Shown: piece after piece, positions 63,889 through 64,000 of the stretch
Position numbering within the stretch: the first letter of the stretch is position 1
Layout of the letters: each line of letters starts with the position of its first letter
NCBI GenBank assembly: GCA_005503085.1
Contig: SCOI01000025.1
Span: forward strand, 32,832 to 96,831
Direction: 5' to 3'
Source: Burkholderiales bacterium C2
GTDB lineage: Bacteria > Pseudomonadota > Gammaproteobacteria > Burkholderiales > Burkholderiaceae_C
Length of the DNA stretch: 64,000 nucleotides
Translations under genes and position numbers: made by a program
Notes under the pieces: generated by a model
Told to the model about the DNA's origin: nothing
The model's input: the letters and a program-made list of their open reading frames with translations, nothing else
Database searches by the model: none

Positions 63889-64000
63889 TGAATCGCCCCG
63901 GGTTTCGAGGAGGCTTCAACTGTAGAGAATGGAGCCATGAAGAAGTCCCCGAAGTTTTCCCCTGAGGTACGTGAGCGTGCCGTGCGCATGGTGCTGGAGC
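63889..64000 (+). mobile_element. Left end of an IS3-family element
   Basis: The terminal sequence TGAATCGCCCCGGGTTTCGA (63889-63908) followed by GGAGGCTTCA is the usual IS3-group inverted repeat. The element continues past the window edge. It interrupts the ABC exporter gene. No target duplication can be tested without the other end. Confidence 0.7.
63937..64000 (+). CDS. IS3-family transposase OrfA (5' part)
   Basis: ATG 63937 preceded by GGAG. The visible 21 codons read MKKSPKFSPEVRERAVRMVL, the standard start of OrfA in IS3-type elements (helix-turn-helix). Only the first residues are in the window. Confidence 0.85.
   Translation, partial: MKKSPKFSPEVRERAVRMVLE

Overview
The window is high-GC DNA with densely overlapping operons. 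Bug-type solute receptors, ATGA/GTGA start-stop overlaps, TRAP transporters and acyl-CoA catabolic clusters all point to a Burkholderiales beta-proteobacterium (Roseateles/Paucibacter/Rubrivivax-like). That assignment is an inference from gene content. I saw no rRNA, tRNA or CRISPR array.

Layout. 1-8580: a minus-strand catabolic operon (FadL porin, VOC dioxygenase-like protein, fumarylacetoacetase-family hydrolase, aromatic FAD hydroxylase, MDR reductase, acyl-CoA synthetase) faces a TetR gene across a promoter with two operator-like palindromes. 8632-15626: small genes, an EAL-CBS-GGDEF protein, a chemoreceptor and the remains of an exopolyphosphatase gene. 15738-19511: a TRAP transporter trio (TatT-like lipoprotein, DctP, fused DctQM). 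19506-24199: the second copy of a 74-residue gene, an ECF42-type sigma factor with its DGPF partner, and a LysR/SDR divergon. 24242-28451: a PQQ-type sugar dehydrogenase, a DUF4157 (HEAWH) protein and a broken IS3 element. 28628-39318: an IclR gene facing a nine-gene beta-oxidation-like operon with a Bug receptor at each end, followed by an IS91 fragment. 40095-59462: a LysR gene facing a long operon for a rhamnose- and glucose-containing glycoside. 59463-64000: lower-GC accessory DNA with AbiE remains, a Fic protein, truncated genes and an IS3-family insertion.

The most notable system is 41232-59462. A TonB-dependent receptor and a sugar-type MFS carrier precede a 1716-residue protein that joins an alpha-L-rhamnosidase (GH78) to a beta-glucosidase-type GH3 enzyme in one frame, with no signal peptide. 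Downstream are L-rhamnose isomerase, an FGGY rhamnulokinase-like enzyme, the bifunctional RhaEW aldolase/dehydrogenase, glucokinase, a secreted esterase, an unusual SDR with a C-terminal Cys/His cluster, and a TetR regulator. The simplest reading is whole-molecule import and cytoplasmic deglycosylation of a plant rhamnosyl-glucoside (flavonoid rutinoside or neohesperidoside, or a saponin), with both sugars fed to central metabolism. The natural substrate is not proven by sequence.

The window also contains several gene-decay scars: ppx, an NmrA-type protein, an alpha/beta hydrolase, an S9 peptidase, AbiEii, an IS91 transposase and an ABC exporter. This suggests repeated deletion and insertion between otherwise intact operons.
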